Assembly (NCBI GenBank): GCA_024276825.1 | Contig: JAJRWI010000033.1 | Location: 62,001-126,000, forward strand | From: an archaeon | GTDB lineage: Archaea > Asgardarchaeota > Thorarchaeia > Thorarchaeales > Thorarchaeaceae | Length of the DNA: 64,000 nt | Direction of reading: 5' to 3' | Shown here: positions 34,496 to 43,858 of the stretch, piece by piece | Layout of the letters: each line of letters opens with the position of its first letter | How positions within the stretch are numbered: position 1 is the first letter of the stretch | Program-made: the position numbers and the translations under genes | Notes under the pieces: generated by a model | The model's input: only the letters and a program-made list of their open reading frames with translations | Told to the model about the DNA's origin: nothing | Databases searched by the model: none

Positions 34496-35572
34496 ATGAT
34501 GCTGAGTTATGCGAGTGCGGTGGCAATGAAACGAAACAAGGCATTTCTTCTATTACTGATATTCATTGTTTCTGGAATGATCATAACTCCCACTTCCAAT
34601 GCTCAAACAGAGCCAGTGATGACAGTAGCAGTTTCAATCGCACCCCTGGCAGGAATAGTCGAGTCTATTGGCGCAGGTCATATAAAAACTACAGTGCTGC
34701 TGTCAGAGGGCATTGAGCCCCATGCCTTCACAGTGGACCCTACAATAATCGCCATGGCAGATGCCGCAGACCTTCTAGTCCTGACAGGCCACTACCGATG
34801 GGAAGCGAGCCTTGCAAATTCAACATCTACACCTTACATCTCATTTCATGATGAAAACGCCCTGCTTGACTATGCAGATTTTGGTGCTAGACTCTCCCCC
34901 ATGCCCCGTACAACTCCAACCGACATTGGAGATCTGAATCCTCATGCCTATTGGCTCCTACCCACAAATGCCATTGCGATTGCAAATGCAACACGATCCA
35001 TATTTAGAGAGCTTGCTCCCTCTTTATCTGATGTATGGGACACGAACTTTGAGAAACTCATTGATGATCTCAATGATCTTGATGACTTGATTGAATCCCA
35101 AGACAGTGTCTACCATTTCTCAGACATGCATGCTGTGGTCGTGTTTCCAGCGGAGGCATACGTCGCTGAGGCATTCGGTATTCAGGTTGACGCAGTCCTC
35201 ATGGTTGAGGGCGTGACCATTTCTGGTCAGGAATTAATTGAGGTTCAGAACGCCATGAGGAACGGCAGTATTCAGATGATTCTTGGGTCCGATGTGGCAA
35301 GGCTGCAGGCGGGAGGTGAGTTTGCATATCAATTACAGGAAGATTACGGGACCACACTGATCTGGCTGAGAGCAGTGTTCTTCTCAGGCTTGCGAGATTA
35401 TGTTTCAATAATGACATACAATCTTGGTGCTCTAACCTCTGGACTTGAGGACCGTGGTCAGGCAGGTGTTGACTCCAACCTCGTACTATTACTGGCAAGT
35501 CTCGCAGGAGTGTTCGGACTCCTACTAGTACTTGAAACAGTCCTTCTCATTCAAAGAGGTCGGTCAGAATAG
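34496..35572 (+). CDS. znuA: Metal ABC transporter substrate-binding protein (ZnuA family), membrane-anchored
   Basis: This 358-residue extracytoplasmic protein has an N-terminal hydrophobic segment (about 16-33, ending in SNAQ) and a second one near the C-terminus (about 328-352, LVLLLASLAGVFGLLLVLE), so it is probably tethered at the C-terminus rather than as a lipoprotein. Cluster-9 features are present: VSIAPLAGIVESIG, GIEPHAFTVDP (first His), NPHAYWLLP, FSDMHAVVVFPAEAYVAEAFGI (third His and acidic ligand). The His-rich loop of many zinc-specific ZnuA proteins is absent, so manganese or iron remain possible. It is divergent from its ATPase and permease. Confidence 0.88.
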   Translation: MMLSYASAVAMKRNKAFLLLLIFIVSGMIITPTSNAQTEPVMTVAVSIAPLAGIVESIGAGHIKTTVLLSEGIEPHAFTVDPTIIAMADAADLLVLTGHYRWEASLANSTSTPYISFHDENALLDYADFGARLSPMPRTTPTDIGDLNPHAYWLLPTNAIAIANATRSIFRELAPSLSDVWDTNFEKLIDDLNDLDDLIESQDSVYHFSDMHAVVVFPAEAYVAEAFGIQVDAVLMVEGVTISGQELIEVQNAMRNGSIQMILGSDVARLQAGGEFAYQLQEDYGTTLIWLRAVFFSGLRDYVSIMTYNLGALTSGLEDRGQAGVDSNLVLLLASLAGVFGLLLVLETVLLIQRGRSE

Positions 35573-35578
35573 AGTATT

Positions 35579-35908
35579 CTACTCAATGTGAGTGCCCAGA
35601 CGAATATTGTAGACTTCAAACTCAAGTTGTGCAAGCTCATCTTGTAGGACTCTGTACTGACGTTCAAACTCCTCTGGTCCAATTATTCCTGCCTTTTTAT
35701 CCATGACCAATGCCTTTAGCGCCTTCTGACGCTTTGCTATCTCCCTCTTCAACTCCTCCCACCTCTGCCTGTTAGCAGAAATGGATTCTCCCCAACTATG
35801 GCTTGAAGAAGTTGTCTGATCCAGTTTGTGAACAATCTCACCCAATGAATCACGTATCTGCTCTGGATCTCTTTCATGTGATGACTCATCATCAGTCAAA
35901 ATAGACAC
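35579..35908 (-). CDS. Small coiled-coil protein with SHOCT-like end
   Basis: This 109-residue charged protein has one long helix (about 45-85, WEELKREIAKRQKALKALV) and a C-terminal KAGIIGPEEFERQYRVLQDEL stretch that resembles the short SHOCT-type oligomerisation motif. No enzyme motif is seen. The start is GTG 35908 without a clear ribosome site. It lies 72 bases downstream of the hydrogenase alpha gene on the same strand and converges with the znuA-type gene. Membership in the hydrogenase operon is possible but unproven. Confidence 0.55.
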   Translation of the reverse strand: MSILTDDESSHERDPEQIRDSLGEIVHKLDQTTSSSHSWGESISANRQRWEELKREIAKRQKALKALVMDKKAGIIGPEEFERQYRVLQDELAQLEFEVYNIRLGTHIE

Positions 35909-35980
35909 CGTGCTCGGATTGTCTTGTTCTGCATATATGACTTGAGTTAAGGCATAGATGTTAAACTTTGCTGAAGCTTA

Positions 35981-37285
35981 CTATTCGACATCAGTGATGT
36001 GAACACTACATGAAACACATGGATCATAGGATCTGACAACTGTCTGAAGTTTTTGAGCAATCTCTTCCTTTTCAGTTCCCACATTCAATAAGGCGGCGGT
36101 CAACCTCTTCAGGTCCTCCTCCATCACGGGCAGAAACATTGCAGTTGGTGTGATGATGTCCGATTTGGTGATAACACCCTTTGAATCAACTCTTATAGTA
36201 TATGCCAGCATTCCTCGTGGGGCCTCGGTGACCGCCACGCCTGACTGCTCTTTTCCAAGCTTGTATTCCACTCGACTCTCATCTCTCATGCTCTTTGCAA
36301 GATCAAATGCAATGGTATGGGCTCTCCTAATCCAGTGAACCAATTCGACTGCCTGTGCAAAATTATTTGCCAATGGGTTATTGGGATCTAGAAAGTCACT
36401 ATACATTTCAACAAGCTCTTTCGAACGTCCAGAGAGAAGATCACCGAAGAGTGTGACTCTTGACAGGGCTCCTGTCACAAATGTCCTGTCTTGATATCTA
36501 CTGTGTTTGGCAAATGAGTGGGGGATCACCAACTCCTGTATTCTCATCCGATATGCATGAGTCTTGAATTTGGTGCCATCTGTGGCCTCCACCGTGTCGC
36601 CAAAGACGCCGTACTCTTCTCCAACGGGTCTAAGTGCAAGATGTAATCGTTCGCCTTCGACCTCAGACCAGTTTGGAAAGCTTACCAGTACTTCAAGGGC
36701 ATCTTCTGCCATGTTGAACAGGCCTTTTAGCCGGGTGGCTAATCCCTCCATGTTCCTTCTACTGGGCAATCGTCCAAAGCCACCAATTAATACATTCTCT
36801 TGGTGAATATACCTTGACCCAATAACAGTCTGAATATCTGCTCCTATGTCCTTGAGAGCGATTGCTGTCTTTATGAGGTCCTTGTGCACTTTGCCCATGC
36901 TGAAGGCATCAGGAAATCCGAGAAAGTCTGGCAACGCAAGAAAGAACAGATGGAGTGCATGACTCTCAATATGATCTCCAAGATAGCAGAGCTCTCGTAT
37001 CTTTGTAGTCTGCTCTGTTGGCTCAATTCTTAGGGCATTCTCTGCCGCAAGGACTGCAGTGATCTTATGAGCTGCAGCACAGAAGGAACACACCCTTGGA
37101 AAGACAGCAACTGCCTCCTCAACAGGTCTTCCAACAGTTATGGCCTCAAAGAACCGGGGTCCCTCAAAGATGTTCACATGGGCTATCTTAACATCGGCTC
37201 CATCAAAATGAACCTCAATACCTGCTTTCCCCTCAATTCTTGCCACATGGTCAATATCTATTGATTGCACAATCTTGTCTGTCAA
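35981..37285 (-). CDS. hydA: Group 3b-type [NiFe]-hydrogenase large (alpha) subunit
   Basis: This 434-residue catalytic subunit contains both nickel-ligating motifs: RVCSFC (C66, C69) and DPCVSCSVH (C423, C426). The EGKAGIEVHFDG and FFEAITVGRP segments are typical of cytosolic group 3 enzymes. Five residues follow the final His, the short tail expected to be removed by a maturation protease. TTG 37285 follows GGAGGAG by 8 bases and abuts the delta-subunit stop. The order beta-gamma-delta-alpha across four abutting genes matches the NADP-dependent sulfhydrogenases of Thermococcales. It would interconvert H2 and NAD(P)H. Confidence 0.93.
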   Translation of the reverse strand: MTDKIVQSIDIDHVARIEGKAGIEVHFDGADVKIAHVNIFEGPRFFEAITVGRPVEEAVAVFPRVCSFCAAAHKITAVLAAENALRIEPTEQTTKIRELCYLGDHIESHALHLFFLALPDFLGFPDAFSMGKVHKDLIKTAIALKDIGADIQTVIGSRYIHQENVLIGGFGRLPSRRNMEGLATRLKGLFNMAEDALEVLVSFPNWSEVEGERLHLALRPVGEEYGVFGDTVEATDGTKFKTHAYRMRIQELVIPHSFAKHSRYQDRTFVTGALSRVTLFGDLLSGRSKELVEMYSDFLDPNNPLANNFAQAVELVHWIRRAHTIAFDLAKSMRDESRVEYKLGKEQSGVAVTEAPRGMLAYTIRVDSKGVITKSDIITPTAMFLPVMEEDLKRLTAALLNVGTEKEEIAQKLQTVVRSYDPCVSCSVHITDVE

Positions 37286-38104
37286 TCACTTATCTCCTCC
37301 AAAGGCCTTCTTCAGCATTTTATCCAAGTTCTTGTTGTGTGCTGCAAAAATCTTTAGCCTGGCTCTTACAAACTCCTCTGTGAAGCCCCTCTTTTTGAAG
37401 ACCGTGGCCAGTGCATCGAACCATGCTGTGTTGTGAGGGACAGGTCCTCTACATCCTATACATGGCACATTGAATGTAATACATCGCGCCCCACAACCTG
37501 CTGTTGTCACAGATCCCAGACATGGCACATTAGACTCAATCAAGATACATGGGTTCCCTGTGGTCCTGCACTCTGCACAGACCGGATAGTCCTTCTGCTC
37601 TGGAAATGAACCAACAAGGAATGTGGTGAGAAAGTACATAATTTCGTCCTCTTCGGGGGGACATCCCGGAAGAGAGTAATCGACATGGACGTACTGTGAG
37701 ATTGGTGCTGCCTGCAGCCCGGGCATGTCAATCTTGTCATCACCATAGACCTCCTCATAGATCTCATCATAACTCAGGTTTCCCTCAGCCCAGCTCTGAA
37801 CACCGCCATGGACTGCACATGCTCCCATTGCTACCAGTGTTTTGCAGTTCTTCCTAATCTCCAATATCTCTTTGAGGTCCTTCTCAGTAGAAACAGAGCC
37901 CTCGACAAAGGCGATATCGACCTCCTCATCCATTGTACTGGCGCTTGAAACCATATAGAAACATCTAATGTCAAATACATTAGCGACTTCAAGAATGTCA
38001 CTAACAGTCGCCATCATCAGCTGGCATCCATAACATGATGTCAGAGCATAGACACCAATCCTCGGTCTTTCTCGTACATCTGCCCTTGTGTCTTCCTTTA
38101 TCAT
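37286..38104 (-). CDS. hydD: Group 3b-type [NiFe]-hydrogenase small (delta) subunit
   Basis: This 272-residue subunit would carry three iron-sulfur clusters linking the Ni-Fe site to the flavin subunit. The N-terminus has YALTSCYGCQLMM (C24, C27), the proximal cluster ligands; more cysteines follow in GACAVHGGVQ, DYSLPGCPPEE, CRTTGNPC, VPCLGSVTTAGCGARC and VPCIGCRGP, which fit proximal, medial and distal clusters. No Tat signal peptide, consistent with a cytosolic enzyme. It abuts both neighbours with no gap. Confidence 0.92.
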   Translation of the reverse strand: MIKEDTRADVRERPRIGVYALTSCYGCQLMMATVSDILEVANVFDIRCFYMVSSASTMDEEVDIAFVEGSVSTEKDLKEILEIRKNCKTLVAMGACAVHGGVQSWAEGNLSYDEIYEEVYGDDKIDMPGLQAAPISQYVHVDYSLPGCPPEEDEIMYFLTTFLVGSFPEQKDYPVCAECRTTGNPCILIESNVPCLGSVTTAGCGARCITFNVPCIGCRGPVPHNTAWFDALATVFKKRGFTEEFVRARLKIFAAHNKNLDKMLKKAFGGDK

Positions 38105-38962
38105 TCATATCAACCCCGGTACACTGATGATGTCATAGTAGTCGAACACCGGGCCGTCCTTGCAGGCATACTTCCATGAGGTCGCGGTTCCAATATTGCA
38201 ATGCCCACATTTACCGACACCACACTTCATTCGTCTTTCAAGGGTGACGAAGATATATCGCCGATCAAACCCCCTCTTGACAAGTTCTTCGAACATACCC
38301 CTGTACATTGCTGGAGGACCACACATTGCAACTGCACAATTATTCGGGTCCACATTCACCTTGTCCATGTGTGCTGTTGCACGTCCATGCAATCCGGGGA
38401 AGTCAGGGTCCCGTGTCACAGTCTGAATTATCTCTATGTTCTCTGCAGTTGCAATATCCTTCATGGCCTCTAACTCTTTCTGGAATAGCAACTCCTTGCC
38501 ATACTTTGCACTATTGACAATTGTGATGTTTCCGAACAACCAGCGATTGTCAAGTGCATATAGAAAGATGGATCGCAGAGGGGCCATTCCCAGTCCTGCG
38601 GCTACCAGCAGGAGGTCCTTGTTGTAAAACTGATCCATGGGAAATCCATTTCCATAGGGGCCTCTGACCCCGATGAGATCCCCTGGTTTGAGCTTGTGTA
38701 TCTGGGAGGTGACTCTTCCTGCATTCCTGATACAGAGCTCAAAGAAACCCACTCTTCTGGCTGAAGAGCATATTGAGATCGGAACCTCTCCAATCCCTAG
38801 TAATGATACCTGAACAAACTGTCCAGGCCCGAACCTCCAGTCCCTTGCTCTTATCGGGTCCTCAAACCTAAAGAGGAACAGTTTGTCAATGTTCGACATA
38901 TCATAGACTCGGAGAACACGGACTTGATGCAGTTCGTAAATGTTTGATTCCCCATTACTCAC
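38105..38962 (-). CDS. hydG: Group 3b-type hydrogenase gamma subunit (FAD/NAD(P)-binding)
   Basis: This 285-residue ferredoxin-NADP-reductase-like subunit has an FAD domain (PGQFVQVSLLG, RNAGRVTSQIHKL, GVRGPYGNGFP), an NAD(P) domain (LLVAAGLGMAPLRSI, MCGPPAMYRG) and a C-terminal [2Fe-2S] cysteine set (MKCGVGKCGHCNIG plus YACKDGP). It passes electrons between pyridine nucleotide and the hydrogenase clusters. It abuts hydB and hydD. NADP versus NAD preference cannot be decided by eye. Confidence 0.93.
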   Translation of the reverse strand: MSNGESNIYELHQVRVLRVYDMSNIDKLFLFRFEDPIRARDWRFGPGQFVQVSLLGIGEVPISICSSARRVGFFELCIRNAGRVTSQIHKLKPGDLIGVRGPYGNGFPMDQFYNKDLLLVAAGLGMAPLRSIFLYALDNRWLFGNITIVNSAKYGKELLFQKELEAMKDIATAENIEIIQTVTRDPDFPGLHGRATAHMDKVNVDPNNCAVAMCGPPAMYRGMFEELVKRGFDRRYIFVTLERRMKCGVGKCGHCNIGTATSWKYACKDGPVFDYYDIISVPGLI

Positions 38963-39985
38963 CTAAGCTTCCCCCCTTACTTCCAGCAGATTCTGCTTGA
39001 AGTTAATCTCTGCGGGACAGAAATATGTACATCTTCCGCAACCCACACAATATGAAGTTGTGACTTCTTGACAATAGGCATTCTTGCAGTGGTACCTATT
39101 GAAGAAGCGGTCTTTCTTTGTGGGTCTAAAGTTATGACCACCCGCGACAAGACCGTGTGTTCTAAACTGGCACGAGTCCCAAAACCTCACACGTTCGCCA
39201 GTCTTACCATCAAGATTTGGGATATCTTTCACATCATAGCACCTGCAGGTGGGACAAGTCGTTGTGCAATTCCCACAACCCAGACACTTTTCACTCTCCC
39301 TCACATACATGGGATGGTCCATGTTCCATTCGAGATGATAGCGTAAATCATCCCAGTTACCCTGTATCGAGAACATACTTCTTCTCTTGACCTCGAACTC
39401 TGCAATGTAATCTGTGTCCTCTTTAGAGATTTCCTCCTCAAACAGGTCAAGGTTTGGCTCTATGAGTTTATGTCCAGTGATACTTCTTACTCTGACTAGA
39501 AATCCATCAGATATTTCATGGAAGAAGAGATCAAATCCTGCATCGACAATCTCTACACGCCTGACATTACAGAAACAATACTCGTCAGGAAGGCATGAGA
39601 TTCCTATGATTATGCCATTCTCACGATGCTTCTTATACATGGGGTCTGGCTGCTCATCAAGAAAGGTAGCATCAATAATCCTAAGCCCTACAATGTCGCA
39701 AGAATGCACTCCAAATAGAATCACTCGTTCAGACTGGATCTCTACGGGATACTCCTCTACCTCCTCCATATTGAATTTGAACATGGTTTCCTTCTCTGGA
39801 TAGAAAAACCTACGGGGTGGTCTTACTGTTCTGTTGTATTCGAATATGACGCTATGAACATCATCAACCTCCACAAAATCATAATACTTCTCTGAGATAT
39901 TTTGAGGGGCATGCAATGTTCCCAGGTCCTTGAGACGTTCAAGGAACATGTAGGTGTTTTCCCGCGAAATCTTTACGTATCTCAA
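38963..39985 (-). CDS. hydB: Group 3b-type hydrogenase beta subunit (4Fe-4S protein)
   Basis: This 340-residue iron-sulfur subunit has two ferredoxin motifs in the C-terminal half: CLGCGNCTTTCPTCRC and CVGCGRCTYFCPAEI. The upstream part has further cysteines (HSCDIVG, SCLPDEYCFCN) typical of the HydB/anaerobic sulfite reductase A family. TTG 39985 follows GGAGG by 8 bases. It is the first gene of the hydrogenase operon, with a TTTTTATTAAG box (40027-40037, minus strand) upstream. Confidence 0.92.
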   Translation of the reverse strand: MRYVKISRENTYMFLERLKDLGTLHAPQNISEKYYDFVEVDDVHSVIFEYNRTVRPPRRFFYPEKETMFKFNMEEVEEYPVEIQSERVILFGVHSCDIVGLRIIDATFLDEQPDPMYKKHRENGIIIGISCLPDEYCFCNVRRVEIVDAGFDLFFHEISDGFLVRVRSITGHKLIEPNLDLFEEEISKEDTDYIAEFEVKRRSMFSIQGNWDDLRYHLEWNMDHPMYVRESEKCLGCGNCTTTCPTCRCYDVKDIPNLDGKTGERVRFWDSCQFRTHGLVAGGHNFRPTKKDRFFNRYHCKNAYCQEVTTSYCVGCGRCTYFCPAEINFKQNLLEVRGEA

Positions 39986-40026
39986 TACAGAGCCTCCCGA
40001 ACTAGCCTATTAGTATAGACTCGTCT

Positions 40027-40082
40027 TAATAAAAAGGAGTTTGATGGCACCATTTCACCGTACGGGTCAGAAAGATTATAAC
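40027..40082. promoter_or_regulatory. Divergent promoters of the hydrogenase operon and tandem HdrA gene
   Basis: The 147 bases between hydB and the HdrA fusion contain a minus-strand TATA-like box at 40027-40037 (predicting a transcript start near 40003) and a plus-strand box GATTATAAC at 40074-40082 (start near 40104). The two units therefore share one regulatory stretch, consistent with co-regulation of hydrogenase and HdrA. No clear operator palindrome is seen. Confidence 0.45.
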
Positions 40083-40132
40083 CCAAAATGAATTTACGCC
40101 AGCGTTAGAACCAGAGCTTGGAGAACCTCTCA

Positions 40133-43100
40133 ATGGTCAGCGAAGCGGTGCAAAAACCTGATAGCAAATCAAAACCAACTGACGTTGTGATCATTGGAGC
40201 AGGAATGGCTGGTATCAATGCGGCCATTGACCTTGCCGAAGGTGGTCATCACGCTCATCTCATTGAGCGTACGGTCAATATTGGTGGTAAGTATGTGGCA
40301 ATTTACAAGGTCTTTCCAATGCTTGAGTGCTCAGCATGTGTTATGACCCCCCTCACCTCTTATGTTGGTAAGCATCCAAACATCACAATACACGCACTCT
40401 CCGAGGTTGTCAAGGTCTCAGGGAGCAAAGGCAACTTCACAGTGACCATTCGTAAGAGAGCCCGCTATGTCAATGAGGACAAATGTACGGGTTGTGGTCT
40501 CTGTGTCCGTGCCTGTCCTGTTGAAGTGCCGAATGAATATGATCGCGGTCTCTCATTGAGAAAAGCAATCTACTTTAACTTCCCTCAACAGATCCCTCTT
40601 ATTGCGACCATTGACAGAGATGCATGTATTGGATGCGGTACTTGTGCTGGGGTCTGCCCTCAAGATTGTATAAACTATGAGGACCAAGACAAAGAATATG
40701 AGATTAATGCTGGTTCTATAATTGTTGCAACTGGTTTTGACGAGTACGAGCCCTTGGACTATGCTGAGTATGGCTATGGCATTTTTCCAAATGTGGTCAC
40801 CTCTCTACAATATGACCGCCAGACTCATCCCACTGGCCCAACTGATGCTCATATGGTACGACCATCAGATGGTAAAGAACCCACAAGGATATTGTTTGTC
40901 AACTGCGTTGGAAGCAGAGATGTGCGAGAGGCAATCAATGGCTATAGCAAACATTGCAATCGCGTCTGTTGCTCCTTCGGGCTCAAGCTGGCACAAGTCA
41001 CAAGAATGCACTATCCAGAGGACCATTGCGAAATAATCTATACTTACATGGACATGCGGACAGCTGGAAAGGCATTGGAAGAGTTTCTCTGGGACTCTCA
41101 ACACAACCAAGGCATCAAGTTTATCCGCGGCAGGGTGGCAGAGGTTTACGAGGACCCTGACACACATGACCTCTCAGTAAAGTTAGAAGACACAGAAACT
41201 GGAGAGATAATGGAGATCAAAGATGTATCAATGATGGTTCTTAATGCAAGTTTCAGACCCGCCAAGGACCTTGATAATCTGGCAAAGATATTGAAGATAG
41301 ATCTTGATGATACTGGTTTTGTGAAGGAGTCGCACCCTAACGCACATGCTCTAGAAACCACAAGGCCTGGCATATTTGTTGCAGGTTGCGCTCATGGTCC
41401 AAAAGATGGCACTGACACAGTAAATGAAGGCAAGGGTGCCGCAATGGCAGCACATTCTATCCTGCCGATTCCACCACCTCCAGAACCAGAGGACATTCCG
41501 CCTGCGGAAATCGCTGATGAGCCAAGAGTTGGAGTCTTCATCTGTCATTGTGGAGGCATCATTGGAAATGTCATTGATTCCCCAGGATTGGCTGAATGGG
41601 CTAAAGGTCTTCCAAATGTGGTTTATTCCACAGATTACATCTTCATGTGCAGCGACCCAGGACAAGAACTCATAACGAAGGCAATTCGAGAGCATAAACT
41701 GAATAGGGTTGTTGTCGGATCATGTTCACCTCTTCAGCATGAGGCTACCTTTAGGCGTGCCCTTGAAGCAGCAGGCCTCTCACAGTATTATTTTGTGGGG
41801 CCCGCAGGGCTCAGAGAGCATCTCGCACTTGTGAATGCCAATGCACCCAAGGAAGAAAGGCAAAAGAAGGGTCAAGACCTTATTCGCAGTGCAGTTGCTA
41901 AAGCGATCAATAATGAAATAGTTCCTGTCAAGTCATTGGAGGTGGTACGGACCACCATGGTTGTGGGTGGTGGGGTTTCAGGAATGACAGCGGCTCTTGA
42001 CATTGCCAAAAAAGGCTTCAATGTGATCCTTGTTGAAAAGGAAGACCGATTGGGCGGTCGCTTGAATGATCTATACAACGTATTCCCCCAACTATTGAGC
42101 GCTCAAGAGATTGTTGAGGACTTGGTTTCACGGATTGAAAAGAGCAAGCGAATCAAAGTATTATTGAAAAGCAAAGTGGTTGCCAGAGATGGGTCTTATG
42201 GGAATTATAAGATAACCGTGGAGAACACCCAAACTGGTGAACAGTTGACTTATGATATTGGGTCCATGGTGATAACAGTAGGGACCGATACATATGAGCC
42301 AAAACCTGGCGAATACGGCTATGGTGAGGTGCCTGGAGTAATCACAACCCTTCAACTTGAACGAATGCTGCGGAATGGTGAGTTGAAAGAACCACCAAAG
42401 AACCCAGTGTTCATCCATTGTGTTGGATCAAGACAAAATCCGGGTGAGGGCAATCGCTATTGTTCACGTGTGTGTTGTTCTGCTGTTATCGCAATGCAAC
42501 ATGAATTACGAGAGATGTTTCCAGACATCAGGATATTCTCCGCCTACAAAGAACACATCAGACCCTATGCCAATAAGATGGAAGAGATGTGGCGTGAAAA
42601 CCGGCAGAATGGTGTGTCATACCTCCGCTGGATACGAGATCGCCCCGTGACCGTTAAGAAGGACCCCGATGGCGATGGTGCGATAGTGACGATTTATGAT
42701 ACTCTCTTACAGGAAACTCTCAGAATCAAGTCTAACATGGTCGTATTGGCGGTAGGCTTGGAAGCCCCTCATGATATTGATGAGATTGTCAGGGCTCTTG
42801 GAATCAACAGGGGTCAGGATGGTTTTTTGCTCGAGATGCATATGAAGTACCGCCCAGTGGACACCACAGTGCCTGGTGTGTTCTTGGGGGTGACCTATGC
42901 AAAGAATATTGCTGACTCGGTCAATCAGGCCCGTAGTGCTGCAAGTGCTGCCACAATTCCTCTTAATCTGGGCACTGTGGAGATCGAGCTTCTCACAGCC
43001 GAAGTCGATCAGGAACTATGTGTGGGTTGTGATCTATGTCACTACTCAGAGATATGTCCATATGATGCCATAAGCATGATAGAGATTGAACCTGGAGTGA

Positions 43101-43237
43101 AGAAGAGTGTGACTGACGAGTTAAAGTGTGAGGGCTGTGGTGCATGCTGTGCAATCTGTCCTACAGGTGCCCGCGACTTGCGTTGGTGGCGTGAGAAGAG
43201 TCTTCTTGAAGAGATAGAAGCCATGTTGAAGGAATAG
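40133..43237 (+). CDS. hdrA: Tandem HdrA-HdrA fusion (heterodisulfide reductase subunit A-like)
   Basis: This 1034-residue flavoprotein consists of two HdrA-like halves. First half: FAD fold GAGMAGINAAIDLAEGG, the Cys-containing ECSACVMTP block, two [4Fe-4S] motifs (CTGCGLCVRACP about 117-128, CIGCGTCAGVCP about 165-176) and NCVGSRD. A CHCGG-containing linker begins near 466. Second half: FAD fold GGGVSGMTAALDIAKKG near 609, HCVGSRQNPGEG, then two C-terminal clusters near 962 and 999; in the former the third and fourth Cys are five residues apart instead of three. HdrA bifurcates or confurcates electrons at FAD. ATG 40133 has GGAG at 8 bases and is preferred to TTG 40118. It is divergent from hydBGDA. 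Partner HdrBC is not in the same operon. Confidence 0.9.
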   Translation: MVSEAVQKPDSKSKPTDVVIIGAGMAGINAAIDLAEGGHHAHLIERTVNIGGKYVAIYKVFPMLECSACVMTPLTSYVGKHPNITIHALSEVVKVSGSKGNFTVTIRKRARYVNEDKCTGCGLCVRACPVEVPNEYDRGLSLRKAIYFNFPQQIPLIATIDRDACIGCGTCAGVCPQDCINYEDQDKEYEINAGSIIVATGFDEYEPLDYAEYGYGIFPNVVTSLQYDRQTHPTGPTDAHMVRPSDGKEPTRILFVNCVGSRDVREAINGYSKHCNRVCCSFGLKLAQVTRMHYPEDHCEIIYTYMDMRTAGKALEEFLWDSQHNQGIKFIRGRVAEVYEDPDTHDLSVKLEDTETGEIMEIKDVSMMVLNASFRPAKDLDNLAKILKIDLDDTGFVKESHPNAHALETTRPGIFVAGCAHGPKDGTDTVNEGKGAAMAAHSILPIPPPPEPEDIPPAEIADEPRVGVFICHCGGIIGNVIDSPGLAEWAKGLPNVVYSTDYIFMCSDPGQELITKAIREHKLNRVVVGSCSPLQHEATFRRALEAAGLSQYYFVGPAGLREHLALVNANAPKEERQKKGQDLIRSAVAKAINNEIVPVKSLEVVRTTMVVGGGVSGMTAALDIAKKGFNVILVEKEDRLGGRLNDLYNVFPQLLSAQEIVEDLVSRIEKSKRIKVLLKSKVVARDGSYGNYKITVENTQTGEQLTYDIGSMVITVGTDTYEPKPGEYGYGEVPGVITTLQLERMLRNGELKEPPKNPVFIHCVGSRQNPGEGNRYCSRVCCSAVIAMQHELREMFPDIRIFSAYKEHIRPYANKMEEMWRENRQNGVSYLRWIRDRPVTVKKDPDGDGAIVTIYDTLLQETLRIKSNMVVLAVGLEAPHDIDEIVRALGINRGQDGFLLEMHMKYRPVDTTVPGVFLGVTYAKNIADSVNQARSAASAATIPLNLGTVEIELLTAEVDQELCVGCDLCHYSEICPYDAISMIEIEPGVKKSVTDELKCEGCGACCAICPTGARDLRWWREKSLLEEIEAMLKE

Positions 43238-43246
43238 GTGTCATGT

Positions 43247-43813
43247 ATGGTCACACTTGATGGACTATATGCAGCTTGGCATGTGCTTAATGAACTGCTT
43301 GGTGAACTGAATGGCAATGGTGTATTCATCCCAAAGTTCACTTATGCAGACATGCGTAATGCCAAGATGATGATTGAATATCTCCGCTCATTCGATGAAG
43401 ACATCCAGAGCTTTCAGAGGAGTGAAACTGATATCCGTGAAGAAATGGAAGGCAAAATGTCAAGTCTAAGAGAATCACTGATGGTCTGGGCTGAGGAGAA
43501 CCAAGGACTCGAATACAGGCAGAATTGGGAGCATCGCTTTGAGAAGGCGCTTCATGGCGAAGCTGTTGATATTGTCATTGAAGAACAAGTCCCAATATCT
43601 GATATCCCCCGAGAGAGGGATGTGGGCTTTTTCAGAATCAGACTACCTGATGAAATTCCTGTGGAGGTCATCTCAGAGATTGCCGAGGACTGCAGAGTAA
43701 TAATCTCGCTTGACGGCGAAAGACATCTACAAGTCAGCGGCAAGAAGGAATGTGTACGCGATGCCATGCAGCGTCTGGGCGAACTGTTCTATGGTGAGAG
43801 CCGATTGGACTGA
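43247..43813 (+). CDS. DUF2096-like protein in operon with tandem HdrA
   Basis: From ATG 43247 (AGGTG 7 bases upstream) this is a 188-residue soluble protein; GTG 43238 is possible. The N-terminal 50 residues (LDGLYAAWHVLNELLGEL, ADMRNAKMMIEYLRSF) look like the archaeal DUF2096 family, of unknown function. The middle is a charged helix, and the C-terminal ~70 residues (FFRIRLPDEIPVEVISEIAE and following) resemble a small KH-like alpha/beta fold. It begins 9 bases after the HdrA fusion stop, so co-expression is near certain. Confidence 0.65.
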   Translation: MVTLDGLYAAWHVLNELLGELNGNGVFIPKFTYADMRNAKMMIEYLRSFDEDIQSFQRSETDIREEMEGKMSSLRESLMVWAEENQGLEYRQNWEHRFEKALHGEAVDIVIEEQVPISDIPRERDVGFFRIRLPDEIPVEVISEIAEDCRVIISLDGERHLQVSGKKECVRDAMQRLGELFYGESRLD

Positions 43814-43858
43814 GTTCTGACTTGTGATTATGATTGTAATACTTGCCTTGTCTTGACA

